Shown piece after piece: positions 27,900-36,981 of a DNA stretch of 64,000 nt. The translations under genes and the position numbers were made by a program. This DNA is from Kitasatospora sp. MAP12-44. Its GTDB lineage: Bacteria > Actinomycetota > Actinomycetes > Streptomycetales > Streptomycetaceae. Within the stretch, counting starts at the first letter, position 1, and every line of letters starts with the position of its first letter. Below the pieces are notes generated by a model. That model saw only the letters and a program-made list of their open reading frames with translations. It made no database searches and was not told the origin of the DNA. Where the stretch lies: the NCBI RefSeq assembly GCF_029892095.1, contig NZ_JARZAE010000004.1, positions 2,418,001-2,482,000 of the forward strand, given 5' to 3'.

Positions 27900-28224
27900 G
27901 CGTGTCCCAGTGAGCGCGGCCTGCCGAGCACGGTCGGCTGAGCGCGGCCTGTCGAGCACGGTCGGCGCCGGGGCGCAAGGGGCGGCGGGGAGCTCAGGGC
28001 GTGTCGCAGAGGGGGCGCATGGGGGCATCCTGCGGCGCCCGAGAGCGCACGGCGCGCCGCCGTCGCCCGCGGGCGTGCCACCGGCACGGCTGAAGCGGCG
28101 GCGATCCGAGCGAATGCCCTTGCCTGAACAAGGCTTTGACGGGGCATCACCTGTTCGGACTGTCCCGGCACCCCCGCAGCCGTCCGCCGGCCCGGAGCTC
28201 CGGGACCAGGGAGGGAGCTCGCCA
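27900..28224. repeat. Intergenic region with a tandem 28-bp duplication
   Basis: Between the TIGR01777 gene and the amine oxidoreductase gene, GAGCGCGGCCTGYCGAGCACG occurs twice in tandem (about 27914-27969), 28 bases apart. The rest is non-coding as far as I can tell and must contain the amine oxidoreductase promoter. Confidence 0.6.
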
Positions 28225-29568
28225 GTGACCGCATATGACATCACCCGCCGCAGCCGACCCGCCGACCCCGACGTGGTCGTGGTCGGCGCCGGCTTGGCGG
28301 GCCTAGCCGCCGCCCGCGCGCTGATCACCGCCGGACTGGACGTCCAGGTGCTGGAGGCGACCGAGCGGATCGGCGGCCGAATGGCCGGCCAGCAGTTGGA
28401 CGGCTACCGGCTGGACCACGGCGGTCAGCTGCTCAACACGGATTTCCCCGAGCTGATCCGTCGGCTCGACCTGGACAGCCTGGAGCTCTGTCCGCTGGCC
28501 CCCGGGGTGCTGGTGCACAGCGCTGGCCGCCGCTACCGCACCGTCGGCCCGCAGCCGCCGACCGTCCGGCAGGCCACCGTCCGGCAGGCCACCGTCCGTG
28601 CGCCGCTGGGCAGTTCGCTGGACAAGGCGAGGCTCGGATCGGTGCTCGGCCGGCTCGCCGCCGCGCCGGTGCCGCGGCTGCTGGCCCGCCCGGAGACCAC
28701 GACCGCGCAGGCGCTGCTCGACCGGGGGTTCTCCCCCCGGGTGGCGGACGGGTTCCTGCGGCCGCTGCTGACCGCGCTGCTCAGCGATCCCGCGCTGGGC
28801 ACCAGTAGCCGGGTGGCCGACCTGGTGCTGCGCGGCTACGCCCGCGGGCGGCTGTGCCTGCCCGCCGCCGGGACGGCCGCCGTGCCGGGCCGGCTGGCCG
28901 GCGCGCTGCCACCCGGGACGGTACGGCTGGGCGTACGGGTGACCGCGGTCGGCGCGGACGGCGTGCTGACCGCCGAGCACGGGCGGATCGGCGCGCGCGC
29001 CGTACTGCTGGCCACCGACGCGCGGTCGGCGGCCGAACTGCTGCCCGGGCTGCGGCTGCCCGAGTTCCACCCGGTGACCACCTACTACCACACCACGGCC
29101 GGCTCGCCGATCGCCGAAGCCGTGATGCTGCTGGACGCCGACCGGCCCAGCGGCTCCGCCCCGGTCTCGCACTCGCTGGTGCTCAGCGCGGTGCACCCGT
29201 CCTACGCCCCGCCCGGGCGCTCGCTGGTGGCCACCACCGTGCTCGGCCGCCGCAGCTTCGACGCGGGCGGGCCGGCCGGTCTCGAACCGGCGGTCCGCTC
29301 GCGGCTGGCGGAGCTGTACGGGGTGTCCACCCGGGAGTGGGAGTTCCTCAGCGTGCGCCACCTGCCGGAGGCCGTCCCGGCGATGCCGCCCCCGCACAAC
29401 TTCCGTCGCCCGGTGCGGGTGCTGGCCGGGCTGTACGTCTGCGGCGACCACCGGGACACCAGCAGCGCGCAGGGCGCGCTGGTGTCGGGGCGGCGGGCGG
29501 CGCAGTCGGTGCTGCGCGACCTCGGCCTGGCCGACCACGGCGCGCGGGAGGCACGCGAGGCGGCCTGA
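28225..29568 (+). CDS. FAD-dependent amine oxidoreductase / phytoene-desaturase-like protein
   Basis: This 447-residue protein starts at a GTG after GGGAGG. An FAD-binding VVVVGAGLAGLAAARALITA and ATERIGGRMAGQQLDGYRLDHGG-type region give the flavin amine oxidase fold. The C-terminal RVLAGLYVCGDHRDTSSAQG is the second FAD contact. Relatives act on amines, carotenoids or protoporphyrinogen; the substrate is unknown. There is an in-frame tandem repeat TVRQATVRQATVR at about residues 112-124 (DNA 28560-28600), which looks like recent slippage. It is convergent with the NsdA-like gene. Confidence 0.88.
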   Translation: MTAYDITRRSRPADPDVVVVGAGLAGLAAARALITAGLDVQVLEATERIGGRMAGQQLDGYRLDHGGQLLNTDFPELIRRLDLDSLELCPLAPGVLVHSAGRRYRTVGPQPPTVRQATVRQATVRAPLGSSLDKARLGSVLGRLAAAPVPRLLARPETTTAQALLDRGFSPRVADGFLRPLLTALLSDPALGTSSRVADLVLRGYARGRLCLPAAGTAAVPGRLAGALPPGTVRLGVRVTAVGADGVLTAEHGRIGARAVLLATDARSAAELLPGLRLPEFHPVTTYYHTTAGSPIAEAVMLLDADRPSGSAPVSHSLVLSAVHPSYAPPGRSLVATTVLGRRSFDAGGPAGLEPAVRSRLAELYGVSTREWEFLSVRHLPEAVPAMPPPHNFRRPVRVLAGLYVCGDHRDTSSAQGALVSGRRAAQSVLRDLGLADHGAREAREAA

Positions 29569-29579
29569 CTTCCGGACCC

Positions 29580-29608
29580 GGGGGCGCGCATGTGCGGTGC
29601 GCGCCCCC
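29580..29608. terminator. Bidirectional terminator
   Basis: An 11-bp perfect stem (29580-29590 with 29598-29608) and a seven-base loop lie between two convergent genes. Confidence 0.75.
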
Positions 29609-29615
29609 CTCGGTC

Positions 29616-31346
29616 CTAGATCACCCCCGCCTGCCGCGCGGCCTCCTCGAAGGCCCGGGCCACCGGGCTGCCCCGGTAGGGCGCGAGCCGGCGGTGGAAG
29701 TCGCGCAGGTACTCCACCGTCCGGGCGGAGCGCATCTCACCCGCCGCCCGGAGCGCCTCGGTCGCCATCCCGCAGGACTCCTCCAGATCTCCCATGCCCA
29801 GCCGGGCCGCCGCCAGCACCATCCGGCAGAAGACCCGGCTGCGCGCGTAGGCCGCCGAGCGCAGCCGCAGCGACTTCTCCGCGTGCTGGGCGGCCAGCCG
29901 CCACTGCTGCAGGTCGCGATAGCAGTGGGCGAACTCGTCGGCCAGCTGCGCCTCGTCGAAGTACCGTGCCCAAGAGGGGAGTTCGTCGCTCCCCCGGGCC
30001 ACCGCGAGGGCCCGCTCGGAGCGCACCAGGGCGGTGGTGCAGGCACGGACGTCGCCCAGTATCCCGTGGCCGCGGGCCTCGGCGGCGTGCATCAGCGACT
30101 GCACCGCGGCCGGGGCCGCCGTCCCCACGCCCTGCTGGGCGACCCGGGCCAGCTGGACCGCCTCCCGGCCGTGCCCCAGGTGCACCGCCTGCTGGCTCAT
30201 GGTGATCAGCACATACCCGCCGAGCACCCGGTCGCCGGCCGCCTGGGAGAGCCGCAGCGCCTGGACGAAGTAGCGCTGCGCCAGGCCGTGCGCGGCGATG
30301 TCGAAGGACGTCCACCCCGCCAGCCTGGTCAGGTCGGCGACGGCGGCGAACAGCGCCCGGCCGATCTGCTCGCCGTAGCGGCCGCGCAGCATCGGCTCGG
30401 CCTCGCTCTCCAGGTAGCGCACCAGCGCCTGCCGGGCGTGGCCGCCGCCGTAGGCGTTGTCCAGCGAGCGGAACAGGTCACCGACCGCCCGGACGGCCGC
30501 GATGTCCCCGCGGCCCACCCGCAGCCCGGGGCGCGGCGGGCGGGCGCCGGGGTCGGGCGGCAGCGGCGCCGGGGCCTGCGGGGATCTCAGGTCTGAGACC
30601 AGCGGCCGGCGGCTCTGCGAGGGCACCCGGCCCGGGGCGGCCACCCGGGCACCCGGCAGGCCGGCGGGGCGCAGCGGCGGGTGGTCCAGCGGGTCGGCCG
30701 GGCCGCCGGCGGCGGCCGGGTAGCCGACCACCGAGCCGTCCCGGGCGACCTGTTCGTCGGTGCGCCCGATCAGCCAGTCGCGGCTCGGCACCACCAACCC
30801 GGCCGGGGTGAAGGCGATCCGGCGCAGTTCGGACTGCGGCCCGGTGTCCTTGCGCCACATGCTGGCGACGATGTCCACGGCCTCCTGCGGCGTCTGGGCG
30901 AACTCCAGGCCCGCGTAGACCGGCGCGCAGGCGTCCAGGCCGATGTCCTGGGCGGAGAGCCGGCGGCCGAGCCGGCGGGTGAAGACCTCGGCGATCAGCG
31001 CCGGGGTGGCGCCGCGTGGCTGCTGGCCGCGCAGCCAGCGGGTCACCGAGGTTTTGTCGTACCGCAGGTCGAGCCCGTGTTCCAGGCCCAGTTGGTCGAC
31101 CCGGCGGGCCAGGCCGGCATGGGAGAAGCCGGCCTCCTCGATCAGCGCGGCGAGCGCCGGGTTCTGGGCGCGCTCGGTGCCTGCCGGGCCGCCGGCGGAC
31201 GCCTCGTGCTCGTGCTCGGGGTCGGGTTCGGGTTCGTCGCCCGGCGGTGCGGACAGGGAGGCGTCCGGCAGGGACCGCGCGGTCCGCCGTTCGTGCGGGT
31301 CGAGCGGACCGTAAGCCGGGCTGTCGGTCGCAGGCCGTTGGGGCAT
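29616..31346 (-). CDS. NsdA-like Streptomyces regulator (HTH plus TPR-like repeats)
   Basis: The ATG at 31346 gives 576 residues. After a disordered N-terminus, a DNA-binding-type segment (LIEEAGFSHAGLARRVDQLG, then KTSVTRWLRGQQPRGATPA and LIAEVFTRRLGRRLSAQDIGL) resembles that of NsdA, a negative regulator of development and antibiotic synthesis in Streptomyces. A Pro-rich linker precedes about 300 helical residues that look like tetratricopeptide repeats (ESEAEPMLRG, ARVFCRMV and similar). I infer a transcriptional or signalling role. It is divergent from the GAF/PucR gene. Confidence 0.8.
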   Translation of the reverse strand: MPQRPATDSPAYGPLDPHERRTARSLPDASLSAPPGDEPEPDPEHEHEASAGGPAGTERAQNPALAALIEEAGFSHAGLARRVDQLGLEHGLDLRYDKTSVTRWLRGQQPRGATPALIAEVFTRRLGRRLSAQDIGLDACAPVYAGLEFAQTPQEAVDIVASMWRKDTGPQSELRRIAFTPAGLVVPSRDWLIGRTDEQVARDGSVVGYPAAAGGPADPLDHPPLRPAGLPGARVAAPGRVPSQSRRPLVSDLRSPQAPAPLPPDPGARPPRPGLRVGRGDIAAVRAVGDLFRSLDNAYGGGHARQALVRYLESEAEPMLRGRYGEQIGRALFAAVADLTRLAGWTSFDIAAHGLAQRYFVQALRLSQAAGDRVLGGYVLITMSQQAVHLGHGREAVQLARVAQQGVGTAAPAAVQSLMHAAEARGHGILGDVRACTTALVRSERALAVARGSDELPSWARYFDEAQLADEFAHCYRDLQQWRLAAQHAEKSLRLRSAAYARSRVFCRMVLAAARLGMGDLEESCGMATEALRAAGEMRSARTVEYLRDFHRRLAPYRGSPVARAFEEAARQAGVI

Positions 31347-31694
31347 GTCAGTCAACACCTCTCGGACGGCGCACCGGGAAGTCCAATCCCCCGCTGCCTG
31401 GTGCGGCGCCCCCTGTCGGGAATCGGCGTGAATGTAGCGAGCATTCGGGCGCTATGGGCGGATCTGGGCGGCCAATCCTCCGAACGGGTGAAGGATGGCC
31501 GCCCGTTGTGGGGAAGGTGACCCGCAGGGGGTTTGGAGATGCTGGGGTTTTCGGGCCCGAGCGGTGAGTGGTGTACACCCCCACGCGACGGCAGCCGACT
31601 GTGGCGGTTCCTCACATGGGTTGCAGCCACCGGAGTTCCTCGCGTACTGCCCCCTGCCGCGGCGGGAGAACGATGTGAGACGGTGTCCCGCACC
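31347..31694. promoter_or_regulatory. Divergent promoter region between two regulator genes
   Basis: 348 bases without a supportable gene separate the NsdA-like gene from the GAF/PucR gene. The region around 31600-31625 is less GC-rich than its surroundings. I see no convincing operator. Confidence 0.5.
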
Positions 31695-33734
31695 ATGGAT
31701 GACTCCGTACCCGTGACCGCCGCGGCCCCCGCGCTGCGCCGGCTGCTGGACCTGCTCGCCTCCGGCGGCGCCGCTACCGAGGACTTCGCGGACGTGCTCG
31801 CCCGGGCCCGGCGCGACGGCGCCGAACCGGAGGTGCTGGCCCAGGTCGAGGAGTCCGTCCGGCTCGCCCTGCGGGTGCACCGGACGCTGCATCAGCACAG
31901 GCGCCGCGAGGCCGAGTTGACCGCGCTCTTCGACACCGCAGGCGATCTGGCGGCCTCTCACGACCTGGACGCGGTGCTGCGGGCCATCGTCCGGCGGGCC
32001 CGGCTGCTGCTCGGCACCGACACCGCCTATCTGACCCTGCCGGACGAGGCCGCCGGCGACACCTATATGCGGGTCACCGACGGGTCGGTCTCGCCGCTCT
32101 TCCAGAGCCTGCGGCTGAGCCTCGGCGAGGGACTCGGCGGCCTGGTCGCGCAGACCGCCCGCCCGTACGCCTCGCCGGACTACCGCACCGACGGGCGCTT
32201 CCAGCACACCGGCCGGGTGGACGCGGGCGTGCTGGACGAGGGCCTGGTCGCCATCCTCGGCGTGCCGCTGCTGCTCGGCGGCACGGTGATCGGGGTGCTG
32301 TTCGCGGCCGACCGCTCGCCGCGGGCCTTCTCCCCCGAGGAGGTCGCGCTGCTCTGCTCGCTGGCCGCACACGCCGCGATCGCCCTGGACACCGCCGAGT
32401 CGGTGGCCGGCACCCGGGCCGCGCTGGCCGAGCTGAACAGTGCCAACGCCGTCATCCGCGCCCACGCGGCCGCCGTCCAGCGCGCCGGGCAGGCGCACGA
32501 CCGGCTCACCGACCTGGTGCTGCGCGGCGCCGAAGTGGCGGACGTGGCCGCCGAGGTGGGCGTCCTGCTGGAGGGCGAGGTCGCGGTGCAGGACCCCGAG
32601 GGCCGTCCGCTGGCCGGGCGGCCGAGCCCGGCCGGGGCGCTGGCGGCGGCGGTGGAGCGCTCGCGGGCCGAGGGACGGGCGGTGCGGCACGGCGAGAGCT
32701 GGGTCTGCGTGGTGCTGGCCGGGCAGGAGCCGCTCGGCAGCCTGCTGCTGCGCGGCCGGCCCGAGCTGGACGACGCCGACCGGCGGCTGTTCGAACGGGC
32801 CTGCGTGGTCACCGCGCTGCTCCTGCTGCTGCGCCGCTCGGTCGCCGAGGCGGAGAACCGGGTCCGCGGCGAGCTGCTCGCCGACCTACTGAGCGCGCCA
32901 GACCGCGACCCGGCCGGCCTGCTGGCCCGCGGCCGCCGGCTGGGCGTGGATCTGGGCCGCCCGCACCTGGTGCTGGTCGCCGAGACCGCGCCCGACGGCC
33001 GCTCACGGCTGGCGGGGGCCGCCGCGCAGCTGCTCTTCGGCTCGCGCGCCCCGGCGGGGTCGGGCGGCTCGGGAGCCTCGGGCGGCTCGCGGGCCTCGGG
33101 GGCCTCGGGGGCCTCGGGCGGTTCGGGGGCCTCGGGCGGCTCGCGGGGCGTCAGCGCCGAGCACGGCGAGGCTGTGGTGCTGCTGCTCCCCGACGACGGC
33201 TCGGCCACCCCGGCGGCGGCCGCGGCGCTGGCCGCCGAGCGGCTGACCCGGCTGGCTGGGCAGCCGGTGACGGTCGGCACCGGTCGCAGTGCGGCCGGCC
33301 CGGTCGCGCTGGCGGCCGCGTACGGCGAGGGCCTGCGCTGCGTGCGCGCGCTGCGGATGCTGGGGCGCGAGGGCGACGGGGCGTCGGCCGAGTCGCTCGG
33401 GTTCCTGGGCGTGCTGCTCGGCGACGGGCACGACGTCGGCGGCTTCGTCGAGCGCACGCTGGGACCGCTGCTGGCGTACGACGCCCGGCGCGGCACCGAG
33501 CTGGTGCGCACGCTGCGGGCGTACTTCGACTGCGGCGGCAGCCTGACCCGGGCCAAGGACGAGCTGCACGTGCATGTGAACACCGTGGTCCAGCGCCTGG
33601 ACCGGGTGGAGGTGCTGCTCGGTCCGCACTGGAACGGGCCGGAGCGGACGCTGGAGCTCCAGCTCGCGCTGCGGCTCCAGCTGATCTCGGGCCGGGTCGG
33701 CGGACCGCCGGGAGGGCAGCCGAACGGCAGCTGA
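31695..33734 (+). CDS. GAF-domain PucR/CdaR-type transcriptional regulator
   Basis: The chosen ATG at 31695 gives 679 residues (the frame is open from 31533). Order: N-terminal helix region, GAF domain (about 75-225; LTALFDTAGDLAASHDLDAV, GEGLGGLVAQTARPYASPD, ILGVPLLLGGTVIGVL), a central region with GESWVCVVLAGQEPLGSLL, and a C-terminal PucR HTH (LVRTLRAYFDCGGSLTRAKD, LHVHVNTVVQRLDRVEVLLG). A Gly/Ser/Ala slippage-prone repeat of about 30 residues lies at DNA 33055-33150. It probably senses a small ligand and controls its own or nearby genes. Confidence 0.88.
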   Translation: MDDSVPVTAAAPALRRLLDLLASGGAATEDFADVLARARRDGAEPEVLAQVEESVRLALRVHRTLHQHRRREAELTALFDTAGDLAASHDLDAVLRAIVRRARLLLGTDTAYLTLPDEAAGDTYMRVTDGSVSPLFQSLRLSLGEGLGGLVAQTARPYASPDYRTDGRFQHTGRVDAGVLDEGLVAILGVPLLLGGTVIGVLFAADRSPRAFSPEEVALLCSLAAHAAIALDTAESVAGTRAALAELNSANAVIRAHAAAVQRAGQAHDRLTDLVLRGAEVADVAAEVGVLLEGEVAVQDPEGRPLAGRPSPAGALAAAVERSRAEGRAVRHGESWVCVVLAGQEPLGSLLLRGRPELDDADRRLFERACVVTALLLLLRRSVAEAENRVRGELLADLLSAPDRDPAGLLARGRRLGVDLGRPHLVLVAETAPDGRSRLAGAAAQLLFGSRAPAGSGGSGASGGSRASGASGASGGSGASGGSRGVSAEHGEAVVLLLPDDGSATPAAAAALAAERLTRLAGQPVTVGTGRSAAGPVALAAAYGEGLRCVRALRMLGREGDGASAESLGFLGVLLGDGHDVGGFVERTLGPLLAYDARRGTELVRTLRAYFDCGGSLTRAKDELHVHVNTVVQRLDRVEVLLGPHWNGPERTLELQLALRLQLISGRVGGPPGGQPNGS

Positions 33735-33806
33735 ACGGCTGCTCTCGGGCAGCTCGGCGGACCGCCAGGAGGGCAGCTGAACGGCTGCTCTCGGGCAGCT
33801 GAGCGA
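33703..33806. repeat. Imperfect tandem duplication (about 55 bp) across the GAF/PucR stop codon
   Basis: CTGAACGGCTGCTCTCGGGC occurs at 33732-33751 and again at about 33777-33796. Each copy is preceded by a GCGGACCGCC-GGAGGGCAGC-type block. The first copy contains the stop codon of the regulator gene; the second lies in the lipB leader. Confidence 0.75.
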
Positions 33807-33856
33807 GCGGGCGTAGGCTAGCGAGGTTGGTCTCGAACGCCTGGCAAGGAGCAGCG

Positions 33857-34660
33857 GTGAGCGCGAACGTGCGGTTCGTACGCATGGGCATCGGCGAAGG
33901 CGCGGTGCCGTACCAGGTCGCCTGGGAGGAGCAGCAGCGTCTGCACGCCCTGCGGCGGGCAGACGAGATCCCGGACACCGTCCTGCTGCTCGAGCACCAG
34001 CCGGTCTACACGGCCGGCAAGCGCACCAAGCCCGAGGACCTGCCGCTGGACGGCACCCCCGTGGTCGAGGTCAACCGCGGCGGCGAGGGCACCTGGCACG
34101 GTCCCGGGCAGCTGATCGGCTACCCGATCGTCAAGCTGCCCGAGCCGATGGACGTGGTCGCCTACGTCCGCCGCCTGGAGGAGGCGCTGATCCGCGCCTG
34201 CGGCGAGCTCGGCGTGAGCTCCAGCCGGGTCGAGGGCCGCAGCGGCGTCTGGGTGCTGGGCCAGGAGCTGCCGGACGCGCGGGTGGACCCGGCGGACGTG
34301 GTCGACATCGGCAGGCTCACGCTGCGGATGGGCCTGCCGCTGGGCATCGATCCGCGGCTGGCCGGCCCCGAGTACGCTCCGTCCAACGCCGGGCAGCGCG
34401 GGGACGACCGCAAGCTCGCGGCGATCGGTGTACGGGTGGCCCGCGGCGTGACGATGCACGGCTTCGCGCTCAACTGCAACCCCGAGATGACCTGGTTCGA
34501 CCGGATCATCCCGTGCGGGATCAGGGACGCCGGCGTGGGCTCACTCTCCACCGAGCTGGGCCGGGACGTGCCGGTCGGCGAGGTGCTGCCGGTGGTCGAG
34601 CGCCACCTGTCCGAGGTCCTCGCCGAGCTGCCCGAGCCGGCCTTGATCGGGAATCCCTGA
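33857..34660 (+). CDS. lipB: Lipoyl(octanoyl) transferase
   Basis: This 267-residue protein moves octanoate from acyl carrier protein to lipoyl domains, the first step of lipoate synthesis. It has [39 protein letters not shown], the Lys-containing [20 protein letters not shown] and the Cys-containing [19 protein letters not shown] (catalytic Cys-Lys pair). A roughly 45-residue insertion between the Arg-Ser-Gly-Val segment and the catalytic Lys is longer than in E. coli LipB but usual in Streptomyces. The GTG start follows AAGGAG. lipA follows after 104 bases. Confidence 0.95.
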   Translation: MSANVRFVRMGIGEGAVPYQVAWEEQQRLHALRRADEIPDTVLLLEHQPVYTAGKRTKPEDLPLDGTPVVEVNRGGEGTWHGPGQLIGYPIVKLPEPMDVVAYVRRLEEALIRACGELGVSSSRVEGRSGVWVLGQELPDARVDPADVVDIGRLTLRMGLPLGIDPRLAGPEYAPSNAGQRGDDRKLAAIGVRVARGVTMHGFALNCNPEMTWFDRIIPCGIRDAGVGSLSTELGRDVPVGEVLPVVERHLSEVLAELPEPALIGNP

Positions 34661-34764
34661 CCCGCTGCCGCTGTTGCCCTGCGAATGCGGGGCGAAGGCT
34701 CAGCGCAGACCGTACAAGTAGAGGCGTACCCTGGGGGTACCCCGTCTAGTTCTAGGAGTCGCAC

Positions 34765-35721
34765 GTGTCCGCTGTCGCACCCGACGGCAGGAAGCTGCTC
34801 CGCCTGGAGGTCCGCAACAGCGAGACCCCCATCGAGCGGAAGCCGGAGTGGATCAAGACCCGCGCGAAGATGGGTCCGGAGTACAACGCCCTCCAGTCGC
34901 TGGTCAAGAAGGAAGGCCTGCACACGGTCTGCCAGGAAGCCGGCTGCCCCAACATCTTCGAGTGCTGGGAAGACCGCGAGGCGACCTTCCTCATCGGCGG
35001 AGACCAGTGCACCCGGCGCTGTGACTTCTGCCAGATCGACACCGGCAAGCCCGCCGACTTCGACCGGGACGAGCCGCGCCGGGTTGCCGAGTCCATCGTC
35101 ACGATGGACCTCAACTACGCGACCATCACCGGCGTGGCCCGCGACGACCTGCCGGACGGCGGTGCCTGGCTGTACGCCGAGACCGTCCGCCAGGTGCACG
35201 CGCTGACGGCCGGCCGCGAGGGTGGCCGGACCGGCGTGGAGCTGCTGATCCCCGACTTCAACGCGGTGCCCGAGCAGCTGGCCGAGGTCTTCTCCTCGCG
35301 CCCGCAGGTGCTGGCGCACAACGTCGAGACGGTGCCGCGGATCTTCAAGCGGATCCGCCCGGCCTTCCGCTACGAGCGCTCGCTGGACGTCATCACGCAG
35401 GCCCGCGCGGCCGGCCTGGTGACCAAGTCCAACCTGATCCTGGGCATGGGCGAGACCCGCGAGGAGGTCAGCCAGGCGCTGGCCGACCTGGTGGGCGCCG
35501 GCTGCGAGCTGATCACCATCACGCAGTACCTGCGGCCTTCGGTACGCCACCACCCCGTCGAGCGCTGGGTGAAGCCGCACGAGTTCGTGGAGCTGCAGGA
35601 GGAGGCCGAGGAGCTCGGCTTCGCCGGTGTGATGTCCGGGCCGCTGGTCCGTTCGTCCTACCGCGCGGGCCGGCTGTACCGGCAGGCGCTGGAGCACCGC
35701 GAGCGCACCGCCGCCGTCTGA
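34765..35721 (+). CDS. lipA: Lipoyl synthase (radical SAM)
   Basis: This 318-residue protein inserts two sulfurs into octanoyl-lipoyl domains. Both iron-sulfur sites are visible: auxiliary-cluster cysteines in [13 protein letters not shown] and the radical [12 protein letters not shown] (CxxxCxxC). The C-terminal RSSYRAG supplies the serine that completes the auxiliary cluster. The GTG start follows TAGGAG. Its product modifies SucB encoded upstream. Confidence 0.97.
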   Translation: MSAVAPDGRKLLRLEVRNSETPIERKPEWIKTRAKMGPEYNALQSLVKKEGLHTVCQEAGCPNIFECWEDREATFLIGGDQCTRRCDFCQIDTGKPADFDRDEPRRVAESIVTMDLNYATITGVARDDLPDGGAWLYAETVRQVHALTAGREGGRTGVELLIPDFNAVPEQLAEVFSSRPQVLAHNVETVPRIFKRIRPAFRYERSLDVITQARAAGLVTKSNLILGMGETREEVSQALADLVGAGCELITITQYLRPSVRHHPVERWVKPHEFVELQEEAEELGFAGVMSGPLVRSSYRAGRLYRQALEHRERTAAV

Positions 35722-35740
35722 TCCAGCCGCACTCTGCGAG

Positions 35741-35777
35741 AGGCCCGGCCGTCTTCCTCTGGAAGGCGGCCGGGCCT
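35741..35777 (+). terminator. Terminator downstream of lipA
   Basis: A 17-bp stem with one G-T pair (35741-35757 with 35761-35777) and a TCT loop is followed by a run of five T at 35783-35787, the most canonical terminator in the window. Confidence 0.92.
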
Positions 35778-35897
35778 CCGCGTTTTTCCTCCCCGTTTTT
35801 CCTCCGCGTTTTCATCCGCGTTTGACCGTGCGGTCACTGTGCGGAAACACCGGCGGCCCAGACTGGTCCACGAGCCCACCGAGGGGAGAGGCCCGGC

Positions 35898-36056
35898 ATG
35901 CGTACCACTATCGGCAGTGCGATCAGGCTGGCGGAGAGCGTGCTGCTGTCCGGCGGCCGCAGGCAGGCCCGGCTGAACGCCTGGACCTCGGTCTGCGAGA
36001 ACCGCCGGTACGCGGCGGACCGTGAGGCGGCCCGGACGGCGGCGGTCGCGAAGTAA
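35898..36056 (+). CDS. Small basic protein (52 aa)
   Basis: An ATG after GAGGGGAGAGG opens a 52-residue frame beginning MRTTIGSAIRLAESVLLSGG. It is basic, rich in Arg and Ala, with a possible amphipathic helix and one Cys. The good ribosome site, coding-like base use and the position between lipA and the DUF4191 gene, as in other streptomycetes I recall, support a real gene. No domain is recognised. A nucleic-acid-binding or membrane-surface role would suit its charge but is speculation. Confidence 0.7.
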   Translation: MRTTIGSAIRLAESVLLSGGRRQARLNAWTSVCENRRYAADREAARTAAVAK

Positions 36057-36116
36057 CGCCCTGCTCCGCCCCGGATCGCCGGCTCGGCCCCGGATCGCCT
36101 GGTCCGGACGGTCGGA

Positions 36117-36157
36117 AGGATCACGGTTCGGACCGAATCGGGACCGTACTTCGTGAT
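36117..36157. repeat. Inverted repeat upstream of the DUF4191 gene
   Basis: GGATCACG (36119-36126) and its exact complement CGTGATCC (36150-36157) flank a 23-base spacer 30 bases before the DUF4191 ATG. It could be an operator or a chance repeat. Confidence 0.35.
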
Positions 36158-36187
36158 CCGATGACCGCGCCACGTACCATGACCCTC

Positions 36188-36877
36188 ATGGCGAGGGAAA
36201 CATCCGAGAATCCCGGGCGGCTCAAGCAGATCCGCCAGGCGTACAGCATGACCAAGAAGGTCGACACCAAGATCGGCCTGATCATCGGAGGCGTTGGCCT
36301 CCTGACCTTCGGCGTGTTCCTCGCCATCGGGTTCGTGATCGGTCATCCCATCTACCTGGGCATCCTGGGCTTCATCGTGGCGGTCCTGGCCATGGCGATC
36401 GTCTTCGGGCGACGGGCCGAGCGAGCGGCGTTCGGGCAGATGGAGGGCCAGCCGGGTGCGGCGGCCGCCGTGCTGAACAACATGAAGCGCGGCTGGAGCA
36501 GCAACCCGACCCCGGTGGCGGTCACCCGCAGCCAGGACGCGATCTACCGCGCGGTGGGTCGGGCCGGTATCGCGCTCATCGGTGAGGGCAACCCGAACCG
36601 GGTGCGCCCGCTGCTGGCCTCCGAGAAGAAGAAGATGGCCCGCGTGGTCGGCGACATCCCGGTGCACGACATCGTGGTGGGCGACGGACCGGGTGAGGTG
36701 CCGCTGAAGAAGCTGCAGATCCACCTGATGCGGCTGCCGCGCGCGATCACCCCGGCCCAGGTCACCGAGACCAACGACCGGCTGCGCGCGCTGGGCGACC
36801 TGCTCTCCAAGGCGCCGATCCCCAAGGGCCCGATGCCCAAGGGTGCGCGGATGCCCAAGGGCGGCCAGGGCCGCTGA
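36188..36877 (+). CDS. DUF4191 integral membrane protein
   Basis: This 229-residue protein starts MARETSENPGRLKQIRQAYS. Two adjacent transmembrane helices lie at about residues 33-55 and 57-80 (GLIIGGVGLLTFGVFLAIGF and LGILGFIVAVLAMAIVFG). A cytosolic domain with NRVRPLLASEKKKMARVVGD follows, and the tail repeats PKG (PKGPMPKGARMPKGG). This matches DUF4191, conserved in actinobacteria; function unknown. It lies between lipA and an RDD gene, ended by a shared terminator. Confidence 0.9.
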   Translation: MARETSENPGRLKQIRQAYSMTKKVDTKIGLIIGGVGLLTFGVFLAIGFVIGHPIYLGILGFIVAVLAMAIVFGRRAERAAFGQMEGQPGAAAAVLNNMKRGWSSNPTPVAVTRSQDAIYRAVGRAGIALIGEGNPNRVRPLLASEKKKMARVVGDIPVHDIVVGDGPGEVPLKKLQIHLMRLPRAITPAQVTETNDRLRALGDLLSKAPIPKGPMPKGARMPKGGQGR

Positions 36878-36902
36878 GCCCCGCCTGCCCCCGAATACCC
36901 CA

Positions 36903-36934
36903 AGGCCCCGCCGCGGTTCTCCGCGGCGGGGCCT
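36903..36934. terminator. Bidirectional terminator DUF4191 / RDD gene
   Basis: A perfect 14-bp GC stem (36903-36916 with 36921-36934) with a TTCT loop between convergent genes. The unit CTCGTTGTGCTCA is repeated immediately after it. Confidence 0.88.
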
Positions 36935-36981
36935 CTCGTTGTGCTCAGCTCGTTGTGCTCAACCGTCTGGGGCGGCGGTGG

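Noticed and set aside
25812..28328. 838-codon minus-strand frame as one giant gene
   Set aside because: Only the part after the GTG at 26864 is protein-like (DUF2510 onward); the rest is antisense to the TIGR01777 gene.
33055..33150. Possible CRISPR-like or satellite array
   Set aside because: It is an in-frame Gly/Ser/Ala codon repeat within the GAF/PucR regulator, with short irregular units and no spacers. I see no CRISPR array or cas gene in the window.
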